Origin: Bacteroidales bacterium
Lineage (GTDB): Bacteria > Bacteroidota > Bacteroidia > Bacteroidales > VadinHA17
Reading direction: 5' to 3'
Assembly: GCA_017999895.1 (NCBI GenBank)
Contig: JAGNKY010000008.1
Location: forward strand, 1-64,000
Length of the DNA stretch: 64,000 nt
A program made the position numbers and the translations under genes. Numbering within the stretch: the stretch's first letter is position 1; each line of letters begins with the position of its first letter. The notes beneath the pieces were generated by a model. It searched no databases. It was not told where the DNA came from and saw only the letters and a program-made list of their open reading frames with translations. Of this stretch, positions 9,561 to 18,302 are shown piece after piece.

Positions 9561-10334
9561 ATGAAAAAAAAGCTCCCTTACTTGCCTGACAGGCCTGCAA
9601 AACCTCGTTCATACGGACTTACTATGGTGATGGAGAAAGGACTTAGTGTTAACGAAGCAGAAAACTTTATGTCGGTATGTAGCGAATATACCGATTATGT
9701 TAAACTTGGCTTCGGCACTTTTCTTATTACACCCGATTCTGAAAAAAAGATAAAGATCTATAAAAAAGCAGGAGTAATACCTTATCTTGGTGGTACGCTG
9801 TTTGAAGCTTTTATTATTCGTAACATGTTCGATGATTTTGTAAGTCTCGTTAAAGAAAACGAAATCAGTCTTGTTGAAATATCGGATGGTTCATATAATT
9901 TAGAACATTCGAAAAAACTTGATTATATCAATAAATTATCCCGGTTTGTTACTGTAATATCCGAAGTAGGATCGAAAAAGAAGGATGTGATTTATACTCC
10001 CGAACAGTGGGTTTCAATGATGAAGTCCGAACTTGAAGCAGGTTCGGTTAAAGTAATTGCAGAAGCACGTGAATCTGGAACTATAGGAATATACAACGAT
10101 GACGGCTCAGTAAATAAATCGGTTGTGGATGCGATTTCAACCAATGTAAAACTTGAAAATGTGATCTGGGAAGCACCGATGAAATCACAACAAGTATGGT
10201 TTATTAAACACTTCGGCCAAAATGTAAATCTTGGAAATATTCCACCAAATGAAGTTATTCCTCTCGAAACATTGAGACTTGGTTTAAGAGGAGATACTTT
10301 TTTCCAGTTTCTCCCCGAAAACCTTAAAAAATAA
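9561..10334 (+). CDS. Phosphosulfolactate synthase (ComA) family protein
   Basis: The 257-residue protein resembles ComA, which adds sulfite to phosphoenolpyruvate to make 2-phospho-3-sulfolactate. Visible blocks typical of the family include PRSYGLTMVMEKGLS near the N-terminus, YVKLGFGTFLI, GGTLFEAF, VEISDGS, VIAEARESGT and the C-terminal GLRGDTF. It appears to be a TIM-barrel enzyme with no signal peptide. In archaea ComA starts coenzyme M synthesis; in Bacteroidota the product more plausibly feeds sulfolactate or sulfonate metabolism, but no comB or comC homologue is nearby. It sits between a TPR gene and aroE. Confidence 0.82.
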   Translation: MKKKLPYLPDRPAKPRSYGLTMVMEKGLSVNEAENFMSVCSEYTDYVKLGFGTFLITPDSEKKIKIYKKAGVIPYLGGTLFEAFIIRNMFDDFVSLVKENEISLVEISDGSYNLEHSKKLDYINKLSRFVTVISEVGSKKKDVIYTPEQWVSMMKSELEAGSVKVIAEARESGTIGIYNDDGSVNKSVVDAISTNVKLENVIWEAPMKSQQVWFIKHFGQNVNLGNIPPNEVIPLETLRLGLRGDTFFQFLPENLKK

Positions 10335-10380
10335 CTTTTAACTCATTAAAAATACATCATTTCTTGCATTCTGTTTTGCT

Positions 10381-11133
10381 ATGAGACAATTCGGCCTGAT
10401 AGGATATCCTTTGGTACACTCGTTTTCAGAAAATTATTTTCTCGAAAAATTCAGAAACGAATATATTAATGATGCTACTTATAAAAATTATCCCATTAAA
10501 AGTATTGATCAACTTCTCGATTTGATTAATGAAATCCCGAATTTACTGGGTTTAAATGTAACTATTCCATATAAGAAAGAAGTTATCAGATATCTCGATT
10601 TGATTGACAAAGAGGCTTTGGAAGTTGGCGCTGTTAATGTGATAAAAATTGTACGCCGGAATGATAAAATTTTATTAAAAGGTTTTAACTCTGATATATA
10701 CGGCTTCAAAGAATCATTGAAACCGCTGATTGATAGTCATGTCAGGCAAGCAATTGTGCTCGGAACAGGCGGGGGTTCATCAGCAGTTGCGTACGTCCTT
10801 TCCTCGATGAGGATACCTGTAATTTTTGTATCCCGAAGCAATAAAGAAAACTGTATCACTTATAATGATATTACGGAAGAACTTGTTTCGTTGTCTCATC
10901 TTATTGTTAACGCGACTCCTCTTGGCATGTTCCCTGAAACAGACCAAAAACCTGAAATACCTTACCATGCTCTAACGTCTGATCATATTTTATATGACCT
11001 TATTTATAATCCTTCTGAAACTCTCTTTTTAAAAGAGGGAGAGAAAAGAGGATGCCGCACAATTAACGGGCTGGAAATGCTTAAACTTCAGGCTGAAAAA
11101 TCGTGGCAGATATGGAACGATCCTTCAGTTTAA
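10381..11133 (+). CDS. aroE: Shikimate dehydrogenase
   Basis: AroE reduces 3-dehydroshikimate to shikimate with NADPH in aromatic amino acid synthesis. The 250-residue protein has the substrate-binding opening GYPLVHSFS, the catalytic Lys in NVTIPYKK, the Asp of FNSDIYGF, the NADP-binding loop GTGGGSSAV and the VNATPLGM block. It is slightly short but within the range seen in this phylum. It starts 46 bp after comA and its stop overlaps that of convergent truA. Confidence 0.93.
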   Translation: MRQFGLIGYPLVHSFSENYFLEKFRNEYINDATYKNYPIKSIDQLLDLINEIPNLLGLNVTIPYKKEVIRYLDLIDKEALEVGAVNVIKIVRRNDKILLKGFNSDIYGFKESLKPLIDSHVRQAIVLGTGGGSSAVAYVLSSMRIPVIFVSRSNKENCITYNDITEELVSLSHLIVNATPLGMFPETDQKPEIPYHALTSDHILYDLIYNPSETLFLKEGEKRGCRTINGLEMLKLQAEKSWQIWNDPSV

Positions 11134-11885
11134 ATAAAGATGTCTTCGGAATATTCAATATCGGTCAGAAATAATCCTTCTGCCGGAGCTGATTTTCCTG
11201 CACTACATCTATTGCGTGATTCTATTATTTTTTCAAATGCTTCAAGAGTTATTTTTCCTCTCCCTATTTCTATCATCGTCCCTACTATTGCTCTCACCAT
11301 ATTTCGAAGAAACCTGTCGGCTTTTATAGTGAAAACAATAAGGCTCTCTTCTTCATGCCATTGTGCTGAAAAAATCTTACAAATATTAGTTTTTGTATTT
11401 GAATGTAGCTTCGCAAAGCTGGTAAAGTCAGACTCTCGCATTAAAATATTACAGGCCTCATTCATTATTCTGATATCTATTTTATGCGGAAAATACCATG
11501 CAGTATCAGTTTTAAAAGGATCTTTTTTTATGGTAATAAAATAACTGTATGTTCTTGATATTGCACTGAACCTAGAATGTGCATCATCTTTGGCTTTCAC
11601 TATACTATTTAATGCAATATCTCGCGGAAGATATCTGTTTATTTTATCCTGAATTTCTGCATTTTTATCCAAATTATTAAAATGGCTGTCAAAATGTCCG
11701 CAAAAATATGATGCATGTACCCCTGCATCGGTTCTGCAAGCTCCTGTCACAAAAATATTTTCTCTCAGTATATTTGAAAAAACTTTATTTATTATCCCCT
11801 GTACTGATATAGAGTTCTTCTGAATCTGCCACCCATGATAGGCAGAGCCTTTGAAGGATATAAATATGAAATATCTTGTACTCAA
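11130..11885 (-). CDS. truA: tRNA pseudouridine synthase A
   Basis: TruA converts uridines 38-40 of the tRNA anticodon arm to pseudouridine. The catalytic Asp is in GACRTDAGVHA, and the N-terminal SAYHGWQIQ and C-terminal FLRNMVRAIVGT blocks are typical. No ATG is available in frame. I choose TTG at 11885, which yields MSTRYFIFISFKGS, the usual TruA N-terminus. The other candidate, TTG at 11900, lies inside a TATATTTG -7 box and is unlikely. Its end overlaps the aroE stop. Confidence 0.92.
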   Translation of the reverse strand: MSTRYFIFISFKGSAYHGWQIQKNSISVQGIINKVFSNILRENIFVTGACRTDAGVHASYFCGHFDSHFNNLDKNAEIQDKINRYLPRDIALNSIVKAKDDAHSRFSAISRTYSYFITIKKDPFKTDTAWYFPHKIDIRIMNEACNILMRESDFTSFAKLHSNTKTNICKIFSAQWHEEESLIVFTIKADRFLRNMVRAIVGTMIEIGRGKITLEAFEKIIESRNRCSAGKSAPAEGLFLTDIEYSEDIFI

Positions 11886-11897
11886 AAAAAATTTCTG

Positions 11898-11905
11898 CAA
11901 ATATA
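11898..11905 (-). promoter_or_regulatory. Predicted -7 box of truA (TATATTTG, minus strand)
   Basis: An exact TAnnTTTG match on the minus strand ends 13 nt before the TTG start at 11885, predicting a very short leader of only several nucleotides. This placement helps to rule out the upstream TTG as start. Confidence 0.5.
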
Positions 11906-11959
11906 TAATTATTAAAATTGTATCTAATTTCGATAATTATGACTTTTTTTTGTTCTTAA

Positions 11960-11967
11960 TATCTTTG
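11960..11967 (+). promoter_or_regulatory. Predicted -7 box of the sugar transporter gene (TATCTTTG)
   Basis: TATCTTTG fits TAnnTTTG and lies 68 bp before the ATG at 12035, giving a leader of about 60 nt. No good -33 element was found. Confidence 0.4.
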
Positions 11968-12034
11968 TAAATCGATTTTAAAATATAAATTTACTGTCGC
12001 CAAAAAAGTATTCATTAACCTAATATTTTATACT

Positions 12035-13375
12035 ATGACAGAACAAAAAAATACACAGGTAATCGGGATGGCCTTTATGGGAATGATTTTCTTCCTTTTT
12101 GGCTTCGTTACCACTTTTAACATTACACTTGCCGATAAGTTTAAGGCTGTTTTTGAGCTTTCGAATTTTCAGGCACAGCTTGTAAATGGGGCATTTTTTA
12201 TCACATATTTCCTGCTGTCATTTGCTGCGGGGAGTATAATAAAGAGGATTGGATATAAAAGTGGAGTAATTCTTGGACTCATTTTGGTGGGAGTGGGGAG
12301 CTTTTTATTCTTTCCGGCTGCAAAAGCACTATCCTTTCCATTCTTCTTATTTGCCATTTTCGTCATGGCAGGTGGCGTTGTTTTTCTTCAGGTAGCAGCA
12401 AATCCTTATGTTACAGCTCTTGGGCCATCCGAAACCGCATCGGGACGATTGAACCTCACGCAGGCTCTTAATTCAATTGCAACGTATATTGCACCGATTA
12501 TTGCTGGATTGTTTGTTTTCAAAACAGCTGCAGATGCAGCGCTAGATCAGGCTGGAACCGCAGAGTCATTGCCTACTACCCCTTTCCTCATTATTTCTAT
12601 CGTAGTATTGGTAATTGCAATAGCCATTTATTTTCTAAAGCTCCCTGTTATCCCTACACAGGGTGAGGAAAGAAAAAGTGTATGGAAATATTCTCATGTC
12701 GTTTTAGGTGCAGTAGGTATATTCTGTTACGTGGGAGCAGAAGTCGGCACTGCCGCAATGCTTCAGCGCTATTTTCAGGAAGCGCTGAACATGCTTCAGT
12801 CGGAAGCCGCCATGATTATAGCACTATACTGGGGAGGTGCAATGGTGGGCAGGTTTTTTGGCTCCTTTATGCTTTCGAATGTTGAGAAATCAAAGAAATA
12901 TCTGTATGCCCTTCTGGTTATCTTACTTGCTTTATTCGTCGGATGGTTTGTACGCCGTCAGATAACTGATGGACTTATTTTTGCAGGAATTGCAGTGGTA
13001 AATTATCTGGCAATGCAATTAGGAAAAGGTAAAGCTAACAAATCACTTGCAGTGTTCGGAATTATTGCCGCTCTTTTACTTGTTGTTGTTATGTTAGGCA
13101 GCGGTAATTTGATTCTATGGGTAGGATTGTCAGTAGGCTTCTTTAACTCAATTATGTTCCCGAATATTTTTGCTCTGGGAGTTGACGGACTGGACAAAGC
13201 AGAACTCAGCATGGCTTCCGGTTTGATTAATACACTTATAGTCGGCGGAGCCGTAATACCGGTTCTGATGGGACTCATCGCAGATGGCCTCGGCGTGAAG
13301 TTTGCATTTATACTTCCGATAATCTGTTACATGTATATTGTATTTTTCGCACTCGTTGGAAGTAAACATAAATAA
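12035..13375 (+). CDS. FHS-family sugar:proton symporter (MFS, glucose/galactose type)
   Basis: This 446-residue inner-membrane transporter has about 12-14 hydrophobic helices. The signature of the fucose/galactose/glucose FHS group is clear: FFLFGFVTTFNITLADKFK near the N-terminus, GYKSGVILGL after helix 2, and QVAANPYVTALGPSETASGR in helix 4-5. Compared with the second transporter at 15936 it has an extra ~40 residues with added hydrophobic segments around residues 310-350. With galK and galM downstream, galactose import is the likely role. A hairpin terminator separates it from galK. Confidence 0.88.
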   Translation: MTEQKNTQVIGMAFMGMIFFLFGFVTTFNITLADKFKAVFELSNFQAQLVNGAFFITYFLLSFAAGSIIKRIGYKSGVILGLILVGVGSFLFFPAAKALSFPFFLFAIFVMAGGVVFLQVAANPYVTALGPSETASGRLNLTQALNSIATYIAPIIAGLFVFKTAADAALDQAGTAESLPTTPFLIISIVVLVIAIAIYFLKLPVIPTQGEERKSVWKYSHVVLGAVGIFCYVGAEVGTAAMLQRYFQEALNMLQSEAAMIIALYWGGAMVGRFFGSFMLSNVEKSKKYLYALLVILLALFVGWFVRRQITDGLIFAGIAVVNYLAMQLGKGKANKSLAVFGIIAALLLVVVMLGSGNLILWVGLSVGFFNSIMFPNIFALGVDGLDKAELSMASGLINTLIVGGAVIPVLMGLIADGLGVKFAFILPIICYMYIVFFALVGSKHK

Positions 13376-13414
13376 AATTAATTATAACCTTTTCATCGGT
13401 TAAGTTTTCTTTTT

Positions 13415-13458
13415 AAAAACCACTTTTCCCTGTTTTATACAGGAAATGAGTGGTTTTT
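13415..13458. terminator. Hairpin terminator between transporter and galK
   Basis: AAAAACCACT (13415-13424) pairs with AGTGGTTTTT (13449-13458), and an inner TCC/TGT stem pairs with ACAGGA. The right arm supplies the T-run, so it can act as an intrinsic terminator, probably partial, splitting the transporter from galK. It is almost symmetric and could work in both directions. Confidence 0.65.
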
Positions 13459-13494
13459 AAATGTCTATTGAAAATTATTTTAAAAATAAGTTTT

Positions 13495-14781
13495 ATGCCT
13501 GCAAAAGAAATATTAATAAATAAAATCAACTACGGCAATAATGAAGTATTCCGCGAATTGTACGGTAATGATTCAAATGAATTGAAACGTCATGCCGCAA
13601 GATATATCCGGCTTCTGAATCAATTTGAAAATGTGTTTGGTAACGGTAGAGAAGTTGAGTTTTTTACTTCTCCCGGACGAACAGAAATAGGTGGAAATCA
13701 TACAGATCATAATTGGGGTCGTGTTTTAGCAGGGGCGGTTAACCTTGATAATGTATCGGTGGCATCCAGGAATAATTCAAATATAATTCGAATACTTTCA
13801 GAAGGATATCCCAGATTCGAAGTAAATCTATCATCTCTTGAACCTGAGCCAAGTGAGAATTACACTTCTGCCGCCCTCGTAAGAGGAATATGTGCCCGAT
13901 TTAAAGAACTTGGATATAATATTGGAGGTTTTGACGCCTGCATAGATGGAGGTGTACCTAAAGGCTCCGGATTAAGCTCTTCGGCTTCCTTTGAAGTTCT
14001 TATAGGTGCAGTTATTAACAAACTTTTCAATAATGGGAAGATTGACCCTATTGAAAATGCATTAGTAGGACAATATTCTGAAAATAATTTTTTCGGAAAA
14101 CCTTGTGGATTAATGGATCAGACAGCATGTGCAATGGGCGGACTTATTACAATTGATTTCGAGAATCCATCAAAGCCTGTGGTTAAAAAAGTGAATTTTG
14201 ATTTTACAACTACTGGATTTTCTCTGGTAATAACCGATACAGGAGGGACTCACGCTGACCTCAATGAAGAATATGCATCCATCCCGATTGATATGAAAGC
14301 TGTGGCTGCTGAAATGGGAGCTAAAGTCCTTCGCCAGACAACACTCGAGAGAGTGCTCGAAGCGGCCCCAAAAATACGTGAGAAAGTTGGTGACCGTGCA
14401 ATCCTTCGGGCAATACATTTTTTTGGCGATAATCAACGAGTTGTTGACCAGGTAGCCGCCCTTGAAAGAAACGACTTTAAAGCATTTCTCAATATGGTTG
14501 TTGATTCAGGTTATAGTTCATTTATGTACAATCAGAATATATACCCTGTAAGCAATGTAAAAGAGCAAGGAGTATCTCTCGCCCTTGCACTTAGCGAACT
14601 TGTGCTGAAAGGGAAAGGTGCATGGCGTGTCCATGGAGGAGGATTTGCAGGCACAATACAGGCATTTGTACCTCAAAATATATTAGACAAATATGTAAGT
14701 ATGCTTGAACATTTCTTTGGGAAGGGTTCCTGCCATAACCTTTTTATTAGGCACCAGGGAGCCGGTGTTGTGGAACTTTGA
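13495..14781 (+). CDS. galK: Galactokinase
   Basis: GalK phosphorylates galactose at C1 in the Leloir pathway. The 428-residue GHMP kinase shows the galactokinase signature SPGRTEIGGNHTDHNWG, the ATP-binding GSGLSSSASFE motif and the C-terminal VHGGGFAGTIQAF motif. I start at ATG 13495 (MPAKEILINK), because the ATG-like upstream extension from 13450 would begin inside the terminator hairpin. It is followed 44 bp later by galM. No galT or galE is present in the window, so the pathway must be completed elsewhere. Confidence 0.94.
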   Translation: MPAKEILINKINYGNNEVFRELYGNDSNELKRHAARYIRLLNQFENVFGNGREVEFFTSPGRTEIGGNHTDHNWGRVLAGAVNLDNVSVASRNNSNIIRILSEGYPRFEVNLSSLEPEPSENYTSAALVRGICARFKELGYNIGGFDACIDGGVPKGSGLSSSASFEVLIGAVINKLFNNGKIDPIENALVGQYSENNFFGKPCGLMDQTACAMGGLITIDFENPSKPVVKKVNFDFTTTGFSLVITDTGGTHADLNEEYASIPIDMKAVAAEMGAKVLRQTTLERVLEAAPKIREKVGDRAILRAIHFFGDNQRVVDQVAALERNDFKAFLNMVVDSGYSSFMYNQNIYPVSNVKEQGVSLALALSELVLKGKGAWRVHGGGFAGTIQAFVPQNILDKYVSMLEHFFGKGSCHNLFIRHQGAGVVEL

Positions 14782-14825
14782 ATAATGAGATTAATTAATA
14801 ATTGTTGTTTTTACACTGCAAAACT

Positions 14826-15878
14826 ATGAAGATAATAGATGAAGAATCATTTAAGACTGTATATTCAGATAAACCTGTTGTCCTACATACTCTGAAGAAT
14901 AAAAACGGTCTTATAACGCAAATTACTAATTATGGAGCAATAATTGTAAGCTTATTTGTACCTGACCATAATGGAAAGATGGAAGATATTGTTCAGGGCT
15001 ACGACACAGCCATGGAATATATAAAGGGCAACAGTCCTTATATGGGAGCTGTATGCGGCCGCTGTGCAAACCGGATAGCAGGCGGAAAATTTAAACTGGA
15101 TGGAAAAGAATATTCCCTTGCTAAAAATAGTGGTCCTAATCACCTTCATGGCGGGATAATAGGCTTCAGCAAAGTAGTATGGAATGTAGTAAAAACATCT
15201 GTTTCTTCTGTATCACTTGAATATTTATCCGCCGATGGGGAAGAAGGCTATCCCGGAAACCTCACCGTATCAGTTAAATATACTCTAACTGATGATGATG
15301 AGCTAAGAATAGATTACTTTGCAATATCCGATAAAACAACAATTGTAAATCTTGCATCTCATTCTTATTTCAACCTGGCGGGTGAAGGCTCTGGAAATAT
15401 TTATAATCAAGAATTAATGATTAATGGTGCTTTTTTTACACCGGTAGATGAAACTTCAATACCCACTGGTGAAATATTAAGTGTAAAAGGAACACCAATG
15501 GATTTTATAGCTCTTAGGAAAATTGGGTTATTTATAGATAATGACTATGAACAATTAAAATTTGGTGCCGGATACGACCATAACTGGGTTTTGAACCATC
15601 GCACTGGTGTTCTTGACCTTGCCGCTATCGCAAGAGATCCTGTTTCAGGAAGAATTATGGAAATTTATACCACACAACCCGGAGTTCAGTTTTATACCGC
15701 AAACTGGGTTGACAATGAAAGAGGAAAGGGAGGGAAAATATATGGTAAACGTTGGGCTTTTTGCCTTGAAACACAACATTTTCCAGATTCAATAAATAAG
15801 CCCCATTTTCCTTCTGTTATTCTAAATACGGGCGAAGAATATAAACATGTTGTTATTTATAAATTCAAAGTCGGTTAA
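14826..15878 (+). CDS. galM: Aldose 1-epimerase (mutarotase)
   Basis: GalM interconverts alpha and beta anomers, supplying alpha-galactose to GalK. The sequence has the GRCANRIAGGKFKLDG substrate-site block, the catalytic His in NHLHGG, a second His in ASHSYFNLAGEG and the Glu of FCLETQHFPDS. ATG 14826 (MKIIDEES) gives 350 residues and fits the family; an in-frame ATG at 14802 would add eight unusual residues. No signal peptide is seen, so it is cytoplasmic, unlike many Bacteroidota mutarotases. Confidence 0.93.
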   Translation: MKIIDEESFKTVYSDKPVVLHTLKNKNGLITQITNYGAIIVSLFVPDHNGKMEDIVQGYDTAMEYIKGNSPYMGAVCGRCANRIAGGKFKLDGKEYSLAKNSGPNHLHGGIIGFSKVVWNVVKTSVSSVSLEYLSADGEEGYPGNLTVSVKYTLTDDDELRIDYFAISDKTTIVNLASHSYFNLAGEGSGNIYNQELMINGAFFTPVDETSIPTGEILSVKGTPMDFIALRKIGLFIDNDYEQLKFGAGYDHNWVLNHRTGVLDLAAIARDPVSGRIMEIYTTQPGVQFYTANWVDNERGKGGKIYGKRWAFCLETQHFPDSINKPHFPSVILNTGEEYKHVVIYKFKVG

Positions 15879-15935
15879 AAAGTTTTTTACGGCAATTTTT
15901 AACCTTACCAAATACTAAACCAAATACTAAAAGAT

Positions 15936-17141
15936 ATGACGACAAATAAAAATAATTATCTCTTTCCTATGATTGTGATGGCCGCGCTTTTCTTTCTTCT
16001 TGGCTTTATCACAACGATGAATAATTCATTGATCAATTATCTGAAGGATGCTTTCCAACTTAATGAAGTGGAAAAGCAATTGCCCAATACATTCTTTTAT
16101 GGGGCATACATTCTTTCAATTCCTGTAGGCTATCTGCTTAACCGTATCGGTTATAAGAATGGTGTAGTTACAGGTCTCGGGCTTATAAGCCTGGGTTTTT
16201 TCCTTTGCATTCCAGGTGTTACTCTTGGTTATTATGGTTTTTTAAGTGCAGTTTCAGTTTTTGCAATAGGTGTTGTTATATTGCAGGTAGCTGCAAATCC
16301 TTATGTGAATGCTCTTGGGGAACCCGAAACAGCTGCTAGTAGGCTTACTCTCACAAATGCTCTTAATTCACTGGCAACAGTAATTGCACCTATCTTTGTT
16401 TCAATGTTGATCGTATCATCAACTACAGGTGCTGCTGCTGATCCAAAAGCTGTGCAGGGTCCTTTTGCCGGTATAGGAATAGCCACTCTGATAATCGTAA
16501 TTATAATGTTCTTTCTTCGATTGCCGGAAATAAAAGAAGGAGAGACGACCGGAGGTGAAGAAAAAAAATATAAATCAAATGCTTATAAATATCCGCACCT
16601 CTGGCTGGGATCACTCGCTATTTTCTTTTACATGGGAGTTGAAATTGGAATACCAAGTTTTTTTGCAGATTATTCGGCACGGCTTGGATTTGACTTTGAT
16701 GGGGAGATGAGAACAAAATTGCTTGCCTACTACTGGGCAGGCCTTATGGTTGGCCGTATTGCCGGTATTTTTATATTACGCAAATTTACTGCAAGAGCAA
16801 TATTAAGTTTCAATGCAGTTTTTGCTGCAGTAATGCTTCTTCTTTCATTAATTCTTGGGACGGCAGGAATGAGCCAGGTTGCTCTTGTACTGTTCCTTGG
16901 AACAGGTTTAATGCATTCTATAATGTGGCCTTGTATTTATAATCTTGCTCTTGAAGATCTTGGTCCACATTCTAAAGTCGGCTCCGGTGTAATCGCTACT
17001 TCTGTCATAGGTGCCGCCATTCTTCCTATAATAATGGGCAGCATTCAAAAAAGTATCGGCCTTATTGTTGCTTTATGCTGTATGTTTGTTTATTATGCTT
17101 ATATTACTTTCTTTGCAGTTAAAGGCTCAAAAATCAGATGA
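15936..17141 (+). CDS. FHS-family sugar transporter (MFS), second copy
   Basis: This 401-residue transporter is a diverged paralogue of the one at 12035. It shares FFLLGFITTMNNSLINYLK, GYKNGVVTGLG and QVAANPYVNALGEPETAASR but lacks the extra C-terminal-half insertion. About 12 membrane helices are apparent. It follows galM by 57 bp; just before its ATG, CCAAATACTAAA occurs twice in tandem (15908-15931). Two transporters bracketing galK-galM suggest different affinities or substrates, which the sequence does not settle. Confidence 0.87.
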   Translation: MTTNKNNYLFPMIVMAALFFLLGFITTMNNSLINYLKDAFQLNEVEKQLPNTFFYGAYILSIPVGYLLNRIGYKNGVVTGLGLISLGFFLCIPGVTLGYYGFLSAVSVFAIGVVILQVAANPYVNALGEPETAASRLTLTNALNSLATVIAPIFVSMLIVSSTTGAAADPKAVQGPFAGIGIATLIIVIIMFFLRLPEIKEGETTGGEEKKYKSNAYKYPHLWLGSLAIFFYMGVEIGIPSFFADYSARLGFDFDGEMRTKLLAYYWAGLMVGRIAGIFILRKFTARAILSFNAVFAAVMLLLSLILGTAGMSQVALVLFLGTGLMHSIMWPCIYNLALEDLGPHSKVGSGVIATSVIGAAILPIIMGSIQKSIGLIVALCCMFVYYAYITFFAVKGSKIR

Positions 17142-17197
17142 TTAAAGATTTATAGTGTTTCGAATTTTGTAATTAATATTTTCTCACTTGGATTTGA

Positions 17198-18232
17198 ATG
17201 AATATTATAAGAAAAGGATTTGCAAGTGACAATAATTCAGGTGTTCATCCTGCTATCATTGATGAGATAATTGCAGCTAATAAAGGTCATGTTCTTTCTT
17301 ATGGAGCTGATGTATATACTAGTCGAGCAGAAAGCATATTCAGAGAATATCTTGGTAATGATACCGAAGTATTTTTCGTGTTTAACGGCACCGGCGCAAA
17401 TGTGATTGGAATCTCAGCAGTTACGCAATCATGGAATTCAATTCTTACAGCATCAACGTCTCATATTGTACAGGATGAGTGTGGTGCTATAGAGAGATTC
17501 GCAGGATGTAAAGTTTTAACTGTCGATACGCCCGATGGCAAACTGACACCCGATATGCTTGAACGGCACATGTATGGTTTTGGAGTGGAACATCATTCAC
17601 AACCAAAGGTGATATCTATAACTCAGCCAACTGAAATGGGTACGGTATATAGGCCTGATGAAATTAAAGTAATAGCAGATTACGCCCATGAACATAATAT
17701 GTTTATTCACATGGACGGAGCAAGGATTGCCAATGCATCTGTATCATTGGGCCTTCCATTCAAGACTTTTACTACTGATGCAGGAATAGATGTACTTTCA
17801 TTCGGAGGAACAAAGAATGGCATGATGTTCGGCGATGCTGTTTGTTTTTTAAAACAGGGATTAACAGATGATTTTAAATACGTGAGAAAGCAGGGCATGC
17901 AGCTTGCGTCAAAAATGAGATTTATAGCTGCACAATATATTGCATGGTTCAGAAATAATCTCTGGTTTGAAATGGCAAAACATGCAAATGAGATGGCACA
18001 ACTTCTTTTTAATGAAATTAAAGATATCAAAGGTGTTACTGTAACTCAGCCTGTGCAGGCAAATGGTGTTTTTGTTATTTTACCATCTGATATCGCATCA
18101 AGGTTACAGAAAGAATTTTTTTTCTATTCATGGGATGAAATGAAGTCGGAATATCGTTTGATGACGAGCTGGGATACTAATGAAGAGGATATTGTAAAAT
18201 TTATTAAATTATTACGAAAAGAGGTGGATTGA
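17198..18232 (+). CDS. Low-specificity L-threonine aldolase family (PLP enzyme)
   Basis: The 344-residue protein is a fold-type I PLP enzyme of the threonine aldolase family, cleaving L-threonine or allo-threonine to glycine and acetaldehyde. It shows the opening FASDNNSGVHP, the FNGTGAN block, the PLP-contacting HMDGARIANA (Asp) and the Schiff-base Lys in SFGGTKNGMM. The length is normal. It ends 26 bp before a strong bidirectional terminator and is the last gene of the rightward galactose region, with which it has no obvious biochemical link. Confidence 0.88.
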   Translation: MNIIRKGFASDNNSGVHPAIIDEIIAANKGHVLSYGADVYTSRAESIFREYLGNDTEVFFVFNGTGANVIGISAVTQSWNSILTASTSHIVQDECGAIERFAGCKVLTVDTPDGKLTPDMLERHMYGFGVEHHSQPKVISITQPTEMGTVYRPDEIKVIADYAHEHNMFIHMDGARIANASVSLGLPFKTFTTDAGIDVLSFGGTKNGMMFGDAVCFLKQGLTDDFKYVRKQGMQLASKMRFIAAQYIAWFRNNLWFEMAKHANEMAQLLFNEIKDIKGVTVTQPVQANGVFVILPSDIASRLQKEFFFYSWDEMKSEYRLMTSWDTNEEDIVKFIKLLRKEVD

Positions 18233-18251
18233 AAATAAAAAAATTGAAAAT

Positions 18252-18280
18252 AAAAAAAGGCTCATTTAGAGCCCTTTTTT
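18252..18280. terminator. Bidirectional intrinsic terminator
   Basis: GGCTC and GAGCC form a stem around ATTTA (18259-18273), with an A-run before and a T-run after. It can end both the rightward threonine aldolase transcript and the leftward tonB operon. Confidence 0.85.
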
Positions 18281-18302
18281 ATTTTATTTAATTTAAAGAT
18301 TT

